Assembly (NCBI GenBank): GCA_033002965.1
Contig: JAURVB010001822.1
Location: 1 to 64,000 of the forward strand
DNA from: Piper betle
Taxonomy: Eukaryota; Streptophyta; Magnoliopsida; Piperales; Piperaceae
Direction of reading: 5' to 3'
DNA: 64,000 nt
Part shown: positions 24,161 to 36,955 of the stretch, piece by piece
Position numbering within the stretch: the first letter of the stretch is position 1
Layout: each line of letters opens with the position of its first letter
Position numbers and translations under genes: made by a program
The notes under the pieces: generated by a model
Told to the model about the DNA's origin: nothing
The model's input: only the letters and a program-made list of their open reading frames with translations
Database searches by the model: none

Positions 24161-24668
24161 ATGAGAAAGTCATATTTGAGCGGAAGAAACCGAGAATCTG
24201 CTGCCTAAAGAAGAAGAAGAGCACGCAAAACTGCTAGAGGAGAAGATGTGTTGTCGCCGAAGAAGCGTTCATAGGTTTATTGTTAGCGACGTAATTATCG
24301 TCATTATGTGGGGCAAGAATTATCGTACTATGTGGGGCAAGGCCAAAATGCGACGAGAGCATTTATTGTGTGATTTTTGTCCAAATCACATTTTAATATG
24401 ACGGATTTGGAGAGCATTTCTTTACGAGCATGTGTGGACATTGTTAGAGAGTTAGTTGTATATTTTTTTTGGATAAGATAAATGAGAGTGAATTCTATAG
24501 CTTACAAAGGAAAACCAAAAAAATTATTCTAGAATGGTAAGCAATCTTTGCATTCTCATTTCCATTCCATGCAGCACCAAAGTACAATTTTTTATGAGGA
24601 AACCATGCAAAGATAACCTCTCCTCCATTGCACAATAAAATAGCACTCCACTCCCTCTTCATATATCC

Positions 24669-24677
24669 CTATAAATG
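24669..24677 (+). promoter_or_regulatory. TATA box of the LTP-like gene
   Basis: CTATAAATG lies about 80 bases before the start codon at 24755, the expected distance for a TATA box with a short leader. Confidence 0.6.
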
Positions 24678-24754
24678 CCCACCAAAATGATCTTAGTCAA
24701 TCGTCTGATACCTCAAATTGAAGTCAAGTCCAAATACTAATATATATATCCACC

Positions 24755-25054
24755 ATGGCCAGCATAAGCTTCAAGCCCCAGCTCCTTGCTGCTTGCACCC
24801 TCCTCCTGGCCTTACAGATCTTCAGCCTGCCGGCAGCTCGGGCTCAAAACAACTGCCCGGCACAGCTGACGACCCTCAATCGATGCGCGCCGTTCGTCAT
24901 CCCCGGCGCCCCTGTCAGCACCCCCAGTCCCGAGTGCTGCAGTGCCATTGAAAGTGTTGGCCATGACTGCCTCTGCAGCACTTTGGACATTGTTACCCGC
25001 CTTCCAGCCCGGTGCAACCTGGACCCTACTAATTGCAGTAATTACTACCTCTAA
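24755..25054 (+). CDS. Secreted eight-cysteine protein, LTP-like (stamen FIL1/MEN-8 type)
   Basis: Single-exon gene of 99 residues. Residues 1-30 form a clear signal peptide (LLAACTLLLALQIF core, likely cut after ARA). The mature part has the eight-cysteine motif of the prolamin/lipid-transfer superfamily in full: C, C, CC, CLC, C, C (NNC, NRC, ECC, DCLC, ARC, TNC), which forms four disulfides around a lipid cavity. The short length and the spacing (APFVIPGAPVSTPSPECCSA) fit the small anther/stamen-expressed group related to FIL1, MEN-8 and A9; that tissue link comes from the family and not from this sequence. A TATA box lies about 80 bases upstream. No Lys/Gly-rich tail or GPI signal is present. 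The reading frame is intact. Confidence 0.88.
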   Translation: MASISFKPQLLAACTLLLALQIFSLPAARAQNNCPAQLTTLNRCAPFVIPGAPVSTPSPECCSAIESVGHDCLCSTLDIVTRLPARCNLDPTNCSNYYL

Positions 25055-26443
25055 TCTTCTCAGTGCTTTCTTTAAATTATGCCAATTTTATCGCGTAATT
25101 GCGTGCGTTGCTTAAAATGGACAGGTGCATGAGGAATGTATTGGTCACAGTTAAGGGCACAACAAATATGTAGTATATACACTCCTGATCGATCAGCGTT
25201 GAGTACTTCTGATCTTAATATTTCTGTGAAAAATGAGTGCCCGAATGGATAATCATATTGGATTACATCAATAATAACAAATAAATGAGAAGAATCGTTA
25301 TTTTGTTTAGTTCATCAACTTCTTGAATATGATCATGATATTCAGAAAAAAAGTGGGAGCATTACTAATTTTCTGGGCAAACATGCAAACTCTACGAATC
25401 AATCATCAAAACAAACTGTAAACCTAGAGCTGAACAATTCAACAATGAATTGAACTACCCGCTCTAATTCATTGTAGAGTATAACTCAAATCAAATCACA
25501 AGTCCTGCTCATCCATCACAATAGAGATCAATATCATGGAAAATATTTAATAAAAATCAGGACCAACTTGATTTTGACTGATTAAAATCAAGCAACAAAA
25601 AAATTCTGTTCATTCTATTTTCTAATAAACAAACTGATTGAAAAGTACCAATCAACAAAAAAACATGTCTAAATATATACCATCGAAAATATATAACATC
25701 AACCATCGAAATATATACTTTTACCATCAAAATAGAATGATGGTAAAGATGTGATAAAATGATCAACCATCTACAACTTTGATGATAATGATAAAATTAT
25801 CTACCGTTAAGTATGTTTCGACTGTACTATAACTTTCTACCATCAAATAAAATTTTGATGGTAATATTTGACGATGTTGTCTCTCTTTCTTGTGGTCTAA
25901 TTTACCGGGCAAACATGCAAACATATGAGTAAATGATATGAATGGATACAAGGAACATCAACTGTCAAAAGCAATGTAGGAGCCAACCATTTAAATAATC
26001 AGTTTGGTTTACCTATCTAATAGTGATTTTGATTTATTTAAGAAAGTAGGTAATTAGTTAGCTTTCTGATTTGAACCATTTTCTGTGTATTATAAATATA
26101 TTAATTACTTGTCCCCACATCGCAGATTATTTATTCTATATTTTCACTTACAGTTTTTGAAGACCCATACACTCATTATCATACAATTAATTTGGCAAGT
26201 TCACTAAGTCAAATAGCTTATCCAAGACATTGAATATTGATGGTATTGTACTTCTACTTCAGATATGTAGATGGATGGAGAAAATAAAGGATAGTACTTA
26301 TATATAAAATATTGTATATTGTATATATATATATATATATATATAGGATAATTTTTTTTGAGGGAGGGAGGGGGTGGGGGGTGGGTGGTCTCCAGGGGGG
26401 ATAAATAAGTCCAGCGGCTTTCGTTAGGAGCGCACCATAGTCC

Positions 26444-26500
<57 letters not shown>

Positions 26501-27326
26501 TCAACCAACTTGTCATGACTCTTGCCAAAAGGAAACTTTATAAAGTGGTCCATACGAGGTAGAAATTAAAGAAGAGATGATATGATCAAAACTGTGACCA
26601 AAAGAAACACTTTCGGATCCTCTAATCCAACCACGTATTTAAGTGCACCTTTCATTTTTCTATGCTAACTTTGATCTCCTTTTAAAACAAGGCATTTAGT
26701 TGATACAAGTCAACACATCCTTTTCTCTGTTTTTCGGTACAAAGGCAAACGCTTTTGCACTTCACACGTATGTTCATAGATTTTCTTTACCTTATATACG
26801 GTTATTTAAAATTACATGATTAAGATTAGATATTAGGAGGATTAATATAATTTAAGGAGAATGAATTTGTTGTAGCAAGTGCTATAAAAAATCCGCTGTA
26901 ATAGCCATTTTATTAAATCAAATCGTCACTATTCGTGGAGTATGAATGATATATAATCGTACTCCATCAATTGTGGTAGTGGGCTATTAAAGCGAATTTA
27001 CTTTAATATTTGTCACGTCAAATGCATAGAAAACTTATCCGATCTTTTAGATTATTTTCTCCTTGTTAAAGTCTTTAAAAGTTCTCCTCACTTGATGATA
27101 GCCTTTATTTTTTTACTTTATTAAATTTAATATATTTTGTTATCTTCATTTACGTAACTTTTTTTAATATTTATCATTTTTTTGTTCATTTTTTATGAGT
27201 AAATTTCTTTAATAATAATGAAAAGAAACCAAAAGTCAACGTCTTGTTGACACTTAACCTACTAAAGATCATAGAAACGTGTCCACCTCTTGAAAGACAG
27301 CCAATAAGAATAGCTCACCAACGCCA
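25055..27326. other. AT-rich intergenic stretch
   Basis: No gene seen. It holds two TA microsatellites around a G-rich segment (listed separately). The last 300 bases form the promoter side of the PAS-Raf kinase gene, with TTGAC/GTCAA W-box-like motifs near 27236-27250. Confidence 0.5.
26321..26500. repeat. Paired TA microsatellites flanking a G-rich segment
   Basis: TA repeats at about 26321-26345 and 26446-26492 (running on into CA) flank roughly 100 bases that include a G-rich run at about 26360-26400 with several GGG or longer blocks, a G-quadruplex-type pattern. The insert starts near TAGGATAA and ends near GTCCTA, a weak inverted match, so it could be a tiny element inserted in a TA repeat. 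Confidence 0.6.
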
Positions 27327-27332
27327 CACGTG
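27327..27332. promoter_or_regulatory. G-box CACGTG upstream of the PAS-Raf kinase
   Basis: A perfect CACGTG inside CCACACGTGGGC lies about 250 bases before the start codon. This core is bound by bZIP and bHLH factors, including abscisic-acid-responsive ones. Function here is inferred from the motif only. Confidence 0.4.
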
Positions 27333-27577
27333 GGCGCGTGTAAAGTGGTAGATCAAACTGGCGGCAACCTGCAACGGTCTTTCCAATTTATTCCCTTATC
27401 TCAACGTATAATAAATCTACGTGATACTCTACTTCCCCAATCCATTCAATTAAAACAACCATCACGTAGATATTTTTCACGTCAATTAATATGTCGCATC
27501 TATCCTTCTTATATATTATATGTACACGTTAAAGATTGCAGGGTCAATGCATCTGATCCCCATACCTTGCTGTTTGC

Positions 27578-30500
27578 ATGGAGTCCATCGCCGGCTCCGG
27601 CGAGAGACCGCCGGAGTCACCGGGGGCGGACTACGAGGTGCTGACGAAAAGGGTGAGGGAGCTGGAGGCGACCCATGACCAGCTCAGAGAGCAGCTTGAT
27701 GTCCTGCTCCGGGAAAGGGATGGTGGGGTGGTTGGGGAGGAGAAGGGCGGTGGTGGTGGTGATGAAGGTGGGTGGTTGTTGGGTAAAGGTGGTTGTTTGA
27801 GTGTGTTGCAGTCGATGGGGCATGCTGTTCATGTCTGTCGGCCGGATTCTGGAAAGATCATTTATTGGTATGGCTATTGTTCTGTTTTCTCTTTTTTTTT
27901 CTTTGGGTATGATTTAGATTTTCTTTTCGACTATGGATAACATTATTCCGGAGTTGTTTATAATAGTATTGTTTATGTGTGATTGAAGAAACTGTTTGTT
28001 TGAATCATGGGCGCTCTTTCATATATGGTACTGTTGTAATCTGCTGAGTCAAATGCCATATGCAAATTCATGTAGACTTATATCTATTAATCCGATCTGG
28101 ATATGGAAAAGAAGAGGTCAAATACAGATTAAATGGATCCAGATTTAGTTGGTCTTCTTCAAATTGGAAAAACCATTGTTCTGCAGTCGTGTAGATATAG
28201 ATTTATGTTTCTGATTGGTACATGAGGGTATTGATTTGGAAATGATAGTGAAGATTGTGTATGTATGGTTCATATTGTATATAGTTAAAAAAATCGTAAA
28301 ATTAATGCTTTTTCTTTTGATCTACATTCCGAATTTCAGGAATAAGTCGGCAGAAAAGATATATGGATGGAAAGACTATGAAGTTCTTGGGCGAATCGAT
28401 TTGGATGTTCTTGTTGACGAAGGTAAAAGAGGGCTTTATGGGAGTGTAACAGACAGATTATTGGCTGGTGAGTCGTGGTCTGGACAATTTCCAATGAAGA
28501 AGAAAAGTGGCGAAATGTTCGTGGCGATGGTAACAAAAAGCCTTATGTATGAGGATGGTGAGTTAATTGGTGTTATAACTGTGTCAAGTGATGCAGCTGT
28601 TTTAAATAACAAAAACAAGGAAAAATTAACGTACGAGGATCATCGTCCGAATGGCCTACTTAGAGATTGGAGGATAAACCTGAAAAAGATTCAGTGGCAT
28701 TCACAGCCACAGATTGCATCATCTGTTACCTCTCTGGTGCTTATGCTTTAAATATTTCCAATGTTCTCTACTTTGAGCTTGAAACCTATCTGTATTAATC
28801 TTATGCTTCAGCAGGCATCAAAGCTCTTCTCAACTAGAAATGATAAATGGTCTACTTTTGGAAGAGAAAAAGGTCAGATTCAAGCAACTAAATTTCAGAG
28901 GTCCCAAGAGATGAAAATTCCAGTAAGAGTGTTATACAGCTTGCATTTGTTTTTAATATCGTTTTGATTCTTCCCATGTTAATATAGCTGTTTGACTTGG
29001 AATTTCATCCCACTTTCAGAATATTTCCGGAGTTCCATATGGACATCAGAATGAGAATGGAAATCAGGAACCGATTAAGGGTGATATGCATGCTTCACAA
29101 AAGAAGCTCCTTAACTCTGGGTTTGACTGTGAGGAGTGTTGTAAGAAGAACACATCTGAGATTTTGCAATCACCATCAGGCTTTCAAAATCATGGGCAAG
29201 AGAGATGTCAGAGGTTTAATTCACTAGAAGTTTCAATTAGTGAAAGTTTTCCAAATGGCCATCCACTTCGGGATGGTAAACAAAATTCTCCAAGTTCTTT
29301 GGGAAGTTCAGATGGTAGTACTAACGGCAAATCATCTGCTAGAGATAAAAAAATAAAATTAGCACAGTCAGATTTTGAGATACAATGGCAGGATTTGTTT
29401 GTAGGAGAAGAAGTGGGTCAAGGTGGTAGCTCTTTCCCATTTCCGTTGTACAAAATTACAAGTAGAACTTATTCTGATGCATTAGGCATCTCCTTATCTG
29501 TTATGATATACTTCATGCCAAAACTAAATGTTCTTTATTTTCCTTTTATGAAGTTTCTGTTCGCCTTAAAGTTATAGATTGTCCTTGTATAAATGTTCAT
29601 TTTCTAAGTTCTTTTTTTCAGGTTCTTATGCTGTTGTATATCGAGGAATTTGGAATGGATCGGTAAATTGCAATCTGTCATTTCTTGCATAAAGCTCATT
29701 CAATTTTTCAATCTTAAAATTAGAGTAAGTTTATCATGATCACTAGGATGTTGCAATAAAAGTTTACACGGGAAATGGATATCGCGAGGGTATTTTGCAA
29801 GAGTACAAAAAGGAGGTAATTGTTGAAAAAACATATGTAATGTTCCCACTTTGGTTCTGAATGCCATGTTCACTTGCTCTATAAAAATGACAGATCACCA
29901 TTATGAAGAGATTGAGGCACCCAAATGTCCTATTATTCATGGGAGCAGTATACTCTCCTGAAAGACTTGCAATTGTGACAGAATTTTTGCCGAGGTAAAG
30001 GCATTGTTTTGTGTTCCATGAAAATTGTGGATAAATTTTTTAGCTATATCTGACAGCTTGAAAATTTGTTTCCATTGTCCAGGGGAAGTCTCTTCAAAAT
30101 ATTACACAGCAGTCAAGCCTTAGATATCAGACGACGATTGAGAATGGCTCTAGACGTTGTATGTATTTTCCTAGAATTGTATATATTTTTCTCTAAAGGA
30201 CAATTTTTGGGAGCTATATCTAAGTGCTCAATCCTATTGCAGGCAAGGGGTATGAACTACTTGCACAAAAGAAATCCACCTATTGTACACAGAGACCTGA
30301 AATCTTCAAACCTTCTTGTTGACAGAAACTGGACTATTAAGGTGTTAAGTTGCTTTTAGATTTAATGCTTCTAGGATTATCTTATGGCTATAAAGATTAA
30401 TGAATTTATCAAAACTTTTCTGGATAGGTTGGAGACTTTGGATTGTCACAGTTGAAGAAGACTGCCTTCCTGACTGGAGAATCTGAGAAAGGGACAGTAA

Positions 30501-31423
30501 GAATTTGATCTCCTCAATTTACTTTTCAATCTCTTTACTTCCTCAAAGGTTCAACAAATCCATATTGGGTTTTTAACAATTCAGAAGCAATTTTGATATA
30601 TAACATGATTAACAATTTGGCAATACCAAATTGAACATTTTTAATTTTGTAAGCGTAAATACTTTGTATAAGCTGGCAAACTTTAGCATAATATCATTTG
30701 CTTCCTCCAAATCAAACCTGCTCTCGTTTTTTTTTAATTAGTTATGCTTAGGAACTCTATTTTGGTTAGCACTTGTGATAATAAAAATATTATTTTTGAT
30801 GCAGCCACAGTGGATGGCACCTGAAGTTCTTAGAAATGAACCTTCAAATGAGAAGTATGCTAGCTACTTATCTGTTTTCTTGCAAAAGGTGAAAGTGGTC
30901 AAGATTACTTTTAAGTTAATAAATTAATGCCATGTTATGGTTTTTTTTGTCAGGTGTGATGTATTCAGCTTCGGTGTTATCTTGTGGGAGCTAATGACAG
31001 GATCTGTGCCTTGGAACCATCTCAATTCACTTCAGGCATGCATTCTTCTCTTAAAAAAAATCATATTTATTGCATCTACAAATACTCTTACGATTTTGGT
31101 TTTCTGAAACTGTGTTTAGGTTGTTGGTGTTGTTGGTTTCATGGATCGCAGATTAGACTTACCAGGAAACCTGGACCCTCACATTTCTTCCATTATCAAT
31201 GACTGCTGGCAGAGGTATATATACAGAACACCAGTGTTAACCTTGTACTATGTGTTCTAACTTGTCCAACCTTTTTTTTTTGAACGGTGGAATTCATTAG
31301 AAGCTGTTTTTCAGTGAACCAGATAGGAGACCTTCCTTTCAGAGCTTATTGCATAGAATGACTGATTTACTCCGCCCTTTGGAGGCCACACCAGCAGTCC
31401 TTCGTGTAAGTTTAAGGGCGTGA
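27578..31423 (+). CDS. Raf-like MAP kinase kinase kinase with N-terminal PAS domain
   Basis: This kinase belongs to the plant B-group Raf-like MAPKKKs that carry a PAS sensor domain. Fourteen exons fit in one frame (662 residues): 27578-27867, 28340-28736, 28815-28922, 29020-29422, 29622-29662, 29747-29815, 29894-29994, 30083-30158, 30243-30341, 30428-30496, 30805-30854, 30954-31035, 31120-31214 and 31315-31423. An N-terminal coiled coil (residues about 20-50) precedes the PAS domain ([37 protein letters not shown]). The kinase domain has the Gly loop ([15 protein letters not shown]), VAIKVY lysine, [15 protein letters not shown] and PQWMAPEVL, so it looks catalytically competent. [15 protein letters not shown] follows as in relatives. 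The intron after 31035 uses a GC donor. The C-terminal end is a short read-through of a possible donor (CGT/GTAAGT), so a further exon cannot be excluded. Confidence 0.9.
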
Positions 31424-31429
31424 AAAACA

Positions 31430-32429
31430 GGATATCATTTCCTCCAAAGTCACTTTTGGTGTGATTCATTTGGATTGTATTAACACTGTAGGATGTACAA
31501 TTTCAGTAGTGCCCAGCTTACCCAAAAATGTAACTTAATACGTCAACGGAATTTGACATATCACACAGTTTTCTGCTCTAAATGCACAGCATTTGGCCGC
31601 TTTTGACTTTTATATTCTTGGGTCTTGTTTTTATTGTTGTCATGATTCAGATGAAGGTGAGGATATTGAAGTATAAATATACGGGGATTCTGTGGCTTCT
31701 ACCTTCTTGTACGCACAATATTTATATCTGCCTTCTACTAGTTTTCTCAATGCATAAACTAGTTATATGAATACATATCCATGAACGTTACACCAAATAC
31801 CAATGATGATTAATTATATCAAGAAAATTAAATTAATTAAAAAAGCTATCAGCATGATAGCTTCAATTTTAAATTTATGAAAAACTTCTATGTTAACCAT
31901 GAATACTATTGGATTGTCCTTTTTATATAAATATATGAAATTGTAACCCTATTTTAGATAAGAATTAAAATTTTATAAATTTGGTTAATTGAAATAAATA
32001 AAAGTAATGTATAACATTTTTCTTCTTCAATTTTTGGTTTTTGGGTTTTGGATAAAAATGACCACTATAAAGGGAGGAAAAAAATTATGTGAATTGAAGA
32101 AAAGTGAATATTTTGTTAAAATTTGCTTGTAATTATCAATGGTAATTTTGTCAAATTCTTATATTTGTAATCTGTAATTTTTTATTTTCTTTCTTTATTA
32201 ATACTAATTTTATAAAAAAGTATAGTAAATTAGTATTGCGAAATTTATTCTCCTGATAGATCTTAATCTGTATCAAGTTGTGATATAATGAATTTAATTT
32301 TAACCATTTGCCTTATAATTTTTTCTTCAAATTTGAGATCTTTCATGTAAAATTGGTTCATATGTCTATATCATATTTGATATTCTTATCCAACAAGTGG
32401 GCATAAAATTGGGGCCGATCGGGCCCAAC
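31430..32429. other. AT-rich intergenic sequence
   Basis: No gene or repeat recognised; several long A/T-rich runs. It ends where the tandem duplication carrying the P450 genes begins. Confidence 0.5.
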
Positions 32430-33029
32430 AAATATTATTATTAACTTAGATGGTGATGGCCGGCACGAAGTGTCTCGTCTGGCTGCCGAGTTTGATCCAC
32501 ATAACTTGGAGGATACAACTTGAACATGATTATATACATTGCCCCCGAGAAAGAATGATGTTACATTCAAAGTCGGCATTTTTATAGAAAACTTCCTTGA
32601 CTCTTGGCGTTACAATTCTCCTGCACTGAAAATTTATTAATGTAGGGCACTGACCTAACTGCCGATTGTTAGTAGAGTCTAGGCTAACAATAAGGATACA
32701 GTTGAATCTATTGTGGCGACATAACTGTAGTACTTTGGCTTGAAAAAACCATACTTTGTTTGATGTAACAACGAACAAAAATTATATTTTGGGACATCCC
32801 ACAAATTTACAGTTAATCCTCTTCATTATTATAAGTTATAGTTAACGTGGCGCACCAAGTATCGGCTGACCTAAAAAATTTATACAGGAAGTTTCTCTAG
32901 GACGTGGACAAAATATCCATTCAGATCAACAAGCAAACGTATGCATGCGTTCACGATGATGTTTTCTTAAAGACTGTTTGGGCATTATGGGAGTGGTAGC
33001 TAAGCAGTGGCTCTGACTGGTTTTCAGCC

Positions 33030-33036
33030 TATAAAT
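33030..33036 (+). promoter_or_regulatory. TATA box of CYP87-type copy 1
   Basis: TATAAAT lies 96 bases before the start codon. The same box and spacing occur in copy 2 (38589-38595), so both copies kept their core promoter. Confidence 0.65.
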
Positions 33037-33131
33037 GGAACAACATGCTGCCCTCTTAGGCAGTGCACAAAGAGCTGGATAGAGGAGGATCAAAAGAGAG
33101 AAAGTAGGAAGAAGAAATTAGAGAAAGAGAG

Positions 33132-36100
33132 ATGGTGCAAGCACTTTTATATGGTGCAGCTCTTCTTGTCATTTTCTTCACCATATTTGTGCAGAAATGG
33201 AGGAAGCACAAGTTTGAGGGAAGGCTTCCACCAGGATCAATGGGGTTACCTCTGATTGGTGAGACTTTGTTGTACACCGGACGACATAGAGAGCCTCAAA
33301 TTGGCCCTTTTATTAAGAAGAGGATTGAAAAGTGAGTAGACATGCAACATCAAATTGAAATTAACCCACTCTTGAGATGATCTCTTTCTCTGTCATGTTT
33401 GATCTTAATCTATAGGCTACACTAGAGATATAATAATTTGTGTAGGTATGGGCCAATCTTCCGGACTCACCTGTTCGGGTATCCATGCATCGTCTCCGCG
33501 GAAGCGGATTTCAACCATTTCCTGCATCAACAAGAAGGCCAATTTTTCGATCTTTGGTGGCCAAAGTCATTGACAAACGTAGCAGGAGAGCAAACTCTGG
33601 AGCATGTTCATCATCCCATGTTCAAATACCGATCAAACTTGATTCGCAGCATCTTTGGCTTTGAGAGCCTAAGAGGTTCTTTTCTTGCCCTGGTAAACCA
33701 CTTTGTGAATGCCCATTTGAAGAAGTGGGAGGCAAGTCCGTCTGTGGATGTTAAAGATGCAACTGCAGCTGTAAGTTTATATACATATATCACAATATCT
33801 TCCAATATTATCACGCATAAACCTTTTAGTGTTGGAGTTATCGCTAATATATATATTAGAAAAATGAGCTAACTTGATCAAAATATTCTTGTTTCTTAAA
33901 GATAATATTTCATCTGGTGATGAAGAAGATGTGCAGCAACCTAGATGAAGATAGTTGTGAAAGTTTGCGACAAGATCTTAGGTGTGTGTTGCCCGCTGCT
34001 ACTGCTCTACCTCTGGACATCCCAGGAACGATCCATCACAAGTGTCTGCAGGTATATATATAAGTACCTCCCAATTTAAAAGCTCAAACTAGCTAGTTGA
34101 ATATACATATTGTTTATAATATATTTGTTGGGTAATTAATTTGAGAACTGTTACAGGCAAAAAACAGGTTTATAAAGACTCTGCATGTAATAGCAGAAGA
34201 AAGGAGAAAGAATGGCTGTTTGAACAAGAAAGGAGATCATCATGGGGATCTATTGGATGATATGATGTGTCAAATGGAAAAGGAAGGGAGCTCAATGACT
34301 TTGGAATATGCTCTATCTTTTATCCTTTCCTTGACGCTTGCAAGTTATGAATCAACCTCCTCCTTAGCAACTGCAGCAGTCATGTTCCTCGATGACCATC
34401 CAGAAGTATTAGAAAATGTTGTGGTATGCAAAAATCATAAGATGGATATCAATGGCTTTGTAAAAGCGTTAGCATTTTCTATGAATTTGTATGATTTCGT
34501 AGACAATATTGAAGAATTTATTTAGCAATTATTTCACAGGAAGAGAATGAAAGAATTTTGAAGAAGAAAAAGGGGATTAACATTGATGTGACTGTGGATG
34601 ACTATAAGTCCATGAGTTATACAAGCCAGGTGAGCTTGAGCTAACACCTTATCTTACTTATGATATATGTGTGTATGATTCCTCTGTTGACGTATGAACA
34701 GGTTGTGAAGGAGACATTGAGGATAGCCAATGTTACAAATCCTGTATTTAAAATAGTAACTCAAGATGTGAAGTTTAAAGGTAATTTATGGTAGCTTTCC
34801 TGGGTAAACGTCTACCTAGTTCACAACCAATTTTTCCATTTTCCATATGTTGGAAATACTAAAAAAATAAAAATAAGAACACTCATATCTCAGATTAGAG
34901 ATCAGACGAATTAGTTAAACTAAGTTAAAACTGCATGCAAGCCCTCATTCATCAAAGTTATATATTATTTACACATAAAAGTAAATAGATTACAACAATG
35001 TGCCATATCAATTAGTATCTGGTTTACAGGTTATACAATTCCATCTGGGTGGATAGTCATGGTTTGCCAAGAACCGATCCATTTAGACCCAAATTTGTAT
35101 CAGGATCCACTGCTATTTCAACCTTCGAGATGGGAAGTAAGGATATATTACATTTATTCTTACATATATATTAATGAGTTTGCATTATATTAGTTGTCAT
35201 GGAGATTATCCTCGTAAAATCCAAATGAAATTACGTGGTTAATGTTCAGATTATTCAAGAAGGAGATGTTTCATCAAAGAATTTCCTGCCCTTCGGCAAG
35301 GGGTCTAGGGCCTGCCCAGGAGGAGAGTTTGTTCGTCAGTTTATGACAACATTTATTCACCATTTAGTTGGCAAATACAGGTATATATTCTTTACTCTTT
35401 TAAACTAACTAGGTAAGATGTCATGCCTTGCGCGACTTACACATGATAAATTTTAATTTTATACATAAACTATTGCTGAATAATGAGATAAATAGTTAAG
35501 TATAAACAGTGATTGACTTTAAAAAATATATCTCATTTGAGTGAAAATATAAATTATAACCATTTATTTTTTTATTATATATATATTTTAAATATATCTC
35601 ATTTGAGTGTAAATATAAATTATAACCATTTACTTTTTTATTATATTTTTTCAAAACAATTATATAGACTCTTATTAATAAGAAGTTAGAAGTTAATGTT
35701 AATTAGATTCGAACGCGTGACTTTCCACCGTGAAGGAAATTATTATTATTCTTTTTAAAGAAATTGAGGTTGTTTTAAAAAAATTGAGGTTAATGAGATT
35801 CAAACCTATGACCGTGTGTAAGATGCATATTTATTATATCTTTCAGATTTTTCTTGTATTTTAATTAACCAATTCTCCTACTTTTAATTTCAGGCAGCAT
35901 TGAGTTCCCCTTTTATTAAAAAGAGTAGATAAGCTCCTCTCATAACTACACTAATTGTTTGGTTAGGTTCGTGGTCAAGGAGTTCATTATTATTAAAATT
36001 GTCAATCAACCAATTACATATATAGAAAAGTAATAATATTCAGTTATCAGGTTTTACAACCAATATTAACTATAAATCAGGTATGAGAAAATCACCGCCA

Positions 36101-36373
36101 CTACTCGTGCTATTTAATTGTTCATTGACACTTATAACTAATATTGACATGTAAAGTTAATTATATATAAAAATCCATGCTACCGTCGTAGCTCGTTAGC
36201 TAGCTCAGATAGAAGGCCATGTTAAACCTTCGTTAAAACTCAGTATTTGCTTCATATTTTCAATAGTCTCTCTGGATTGCAGGTGGGTGAAAGTAAAAGG
36301 AGAATTTGAGAGGAAGAATGGAATTCTATTCCCGGATGGCTACCACGTTCAGCTCAAGGCTAAAGAATTGTAA
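33132..36373 (+). CDS. Cytochrome P450, CYP87 family, tandem copy 1
   Basis: CYP87 enzymes are ER-anchored haem monooxygenases; known members act on triterpenoids or steroids, but the substrate here is unknown. Nine exons: 33132-33331, 33446-33770, 33902-34051, 34157-34423, 34540-34629, 34702-34780, 35030-35136, 35250-35380 and 36283-36373; one frame, 479 residues. Visible parts are an N-terminal membrane anchor (ALLYGAALLVIFFTIFVQKW), the proline hinge LPPGSMGLPLIGE, QQEGQFFDLWWP, the K-helix ExxR (KETLR), the FQPSRWE block and the haem loop FLPFGKGSRACPG with its cysteine. The I-helix reads ASYEST where most P450s have A-G-x-D/E-T-T. The next-to-last intron is 902 bases against 327 in copy 2. 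The MVQ start is shared with copy 2, which has an extra upstream Met. Confidence 0.9.
35415..35925. mobile_element. Extra segment in intron 8 of CYP87 copy 1
   Basis: Intron 8 of copy 1 (35381-36282) is about 575 bases longer than in copy 2 (41118-41444), and most of the excess lies here. Within it, a block of about 75 bases containing TATATCTCATTTGAGTG is repeated directly (about 35525 and 35590). It is probably an insertion; no clear terminal repeats or target duplication were found. Boundaries are approximate. Confidence 0.45.
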
Positions 36374-36639
36374 TTGCATGAGCATATGAAATAAATAATG
36401 TCCCCTGCTTTTACTTAAATAAATTTAATGGATATCATAAAATATATGCAGTGTTGTGATCAGATCATGCTGTGATATGGATGATAAGGCTTGATCAATT
36501 CATAAATAATATATATGCTCTCTTCTTTTTTCTTTTGTCTTTTAAAAAAGATCTCTATCCTTCTCTAATCAACCCTCTTACATTAAAGAGCTGGGATTTT
36601 TTCGCTCTCATTATGTTTTACCCTTTCTTGCGTTGTTAT

Positions 36640-36955
36640 TGATTTTGACCCTACAATATTTTTATGGGTCTATTAATGTAAAACCTCAACTTCGGGTTAG
36701 AATTCTACCCACTTATTGACCTTCCTGGTTCGGGCTAGCTTTGAGCCAATTCGAGTCAATTTGAGTCGGTGACCAACTTTCAGATCATGAGCATGTAGTC
36801 CTAATGGCCATATGAGAATGTTATTGAGGCTGGGTATGCCTAATATATAGATGATAGCTTCGGTTATGTTATAGCAAAACATGAGTTATTAATGTATACA
36901 TAACGTATACAGATTTTTACTTGTGTTAGCCTAGGGTTTTAGGGCTAGATCTAGG
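36640..36955 (+). repeat. Dispersed repeat, copy 1 (partial)
   Basis: It opens with TGATTTTGACCCTACAATAT and TATGGGTCTATTAATGTAAA, followed by AACTTCGGGTTAG, then CAGATCATGAGCATG and TTAGCCTAGGGTTTTAGGGC. The same order occurs at 36956, at 41763 and, inverted, near 44290. The TGTAAAACC opening and length suggest a fragment of a Gypsy-type LTR, but no retrotransposon protein is nearby. Confidence 0.6.

Noticed and set aside
24105..24450. snRNA or U6-type gene after the CCACATCGG motif
   Set aside because: None of the U1, U2, U3, U5 or U6 sequences I know follows the TATA box.
35690..35830. tRNA or SINE because of GATTCGAACGCG and GATTCAAACC
   Set aside because: Only a box-B-like string is present; no cloverleaf or box A could be placed.
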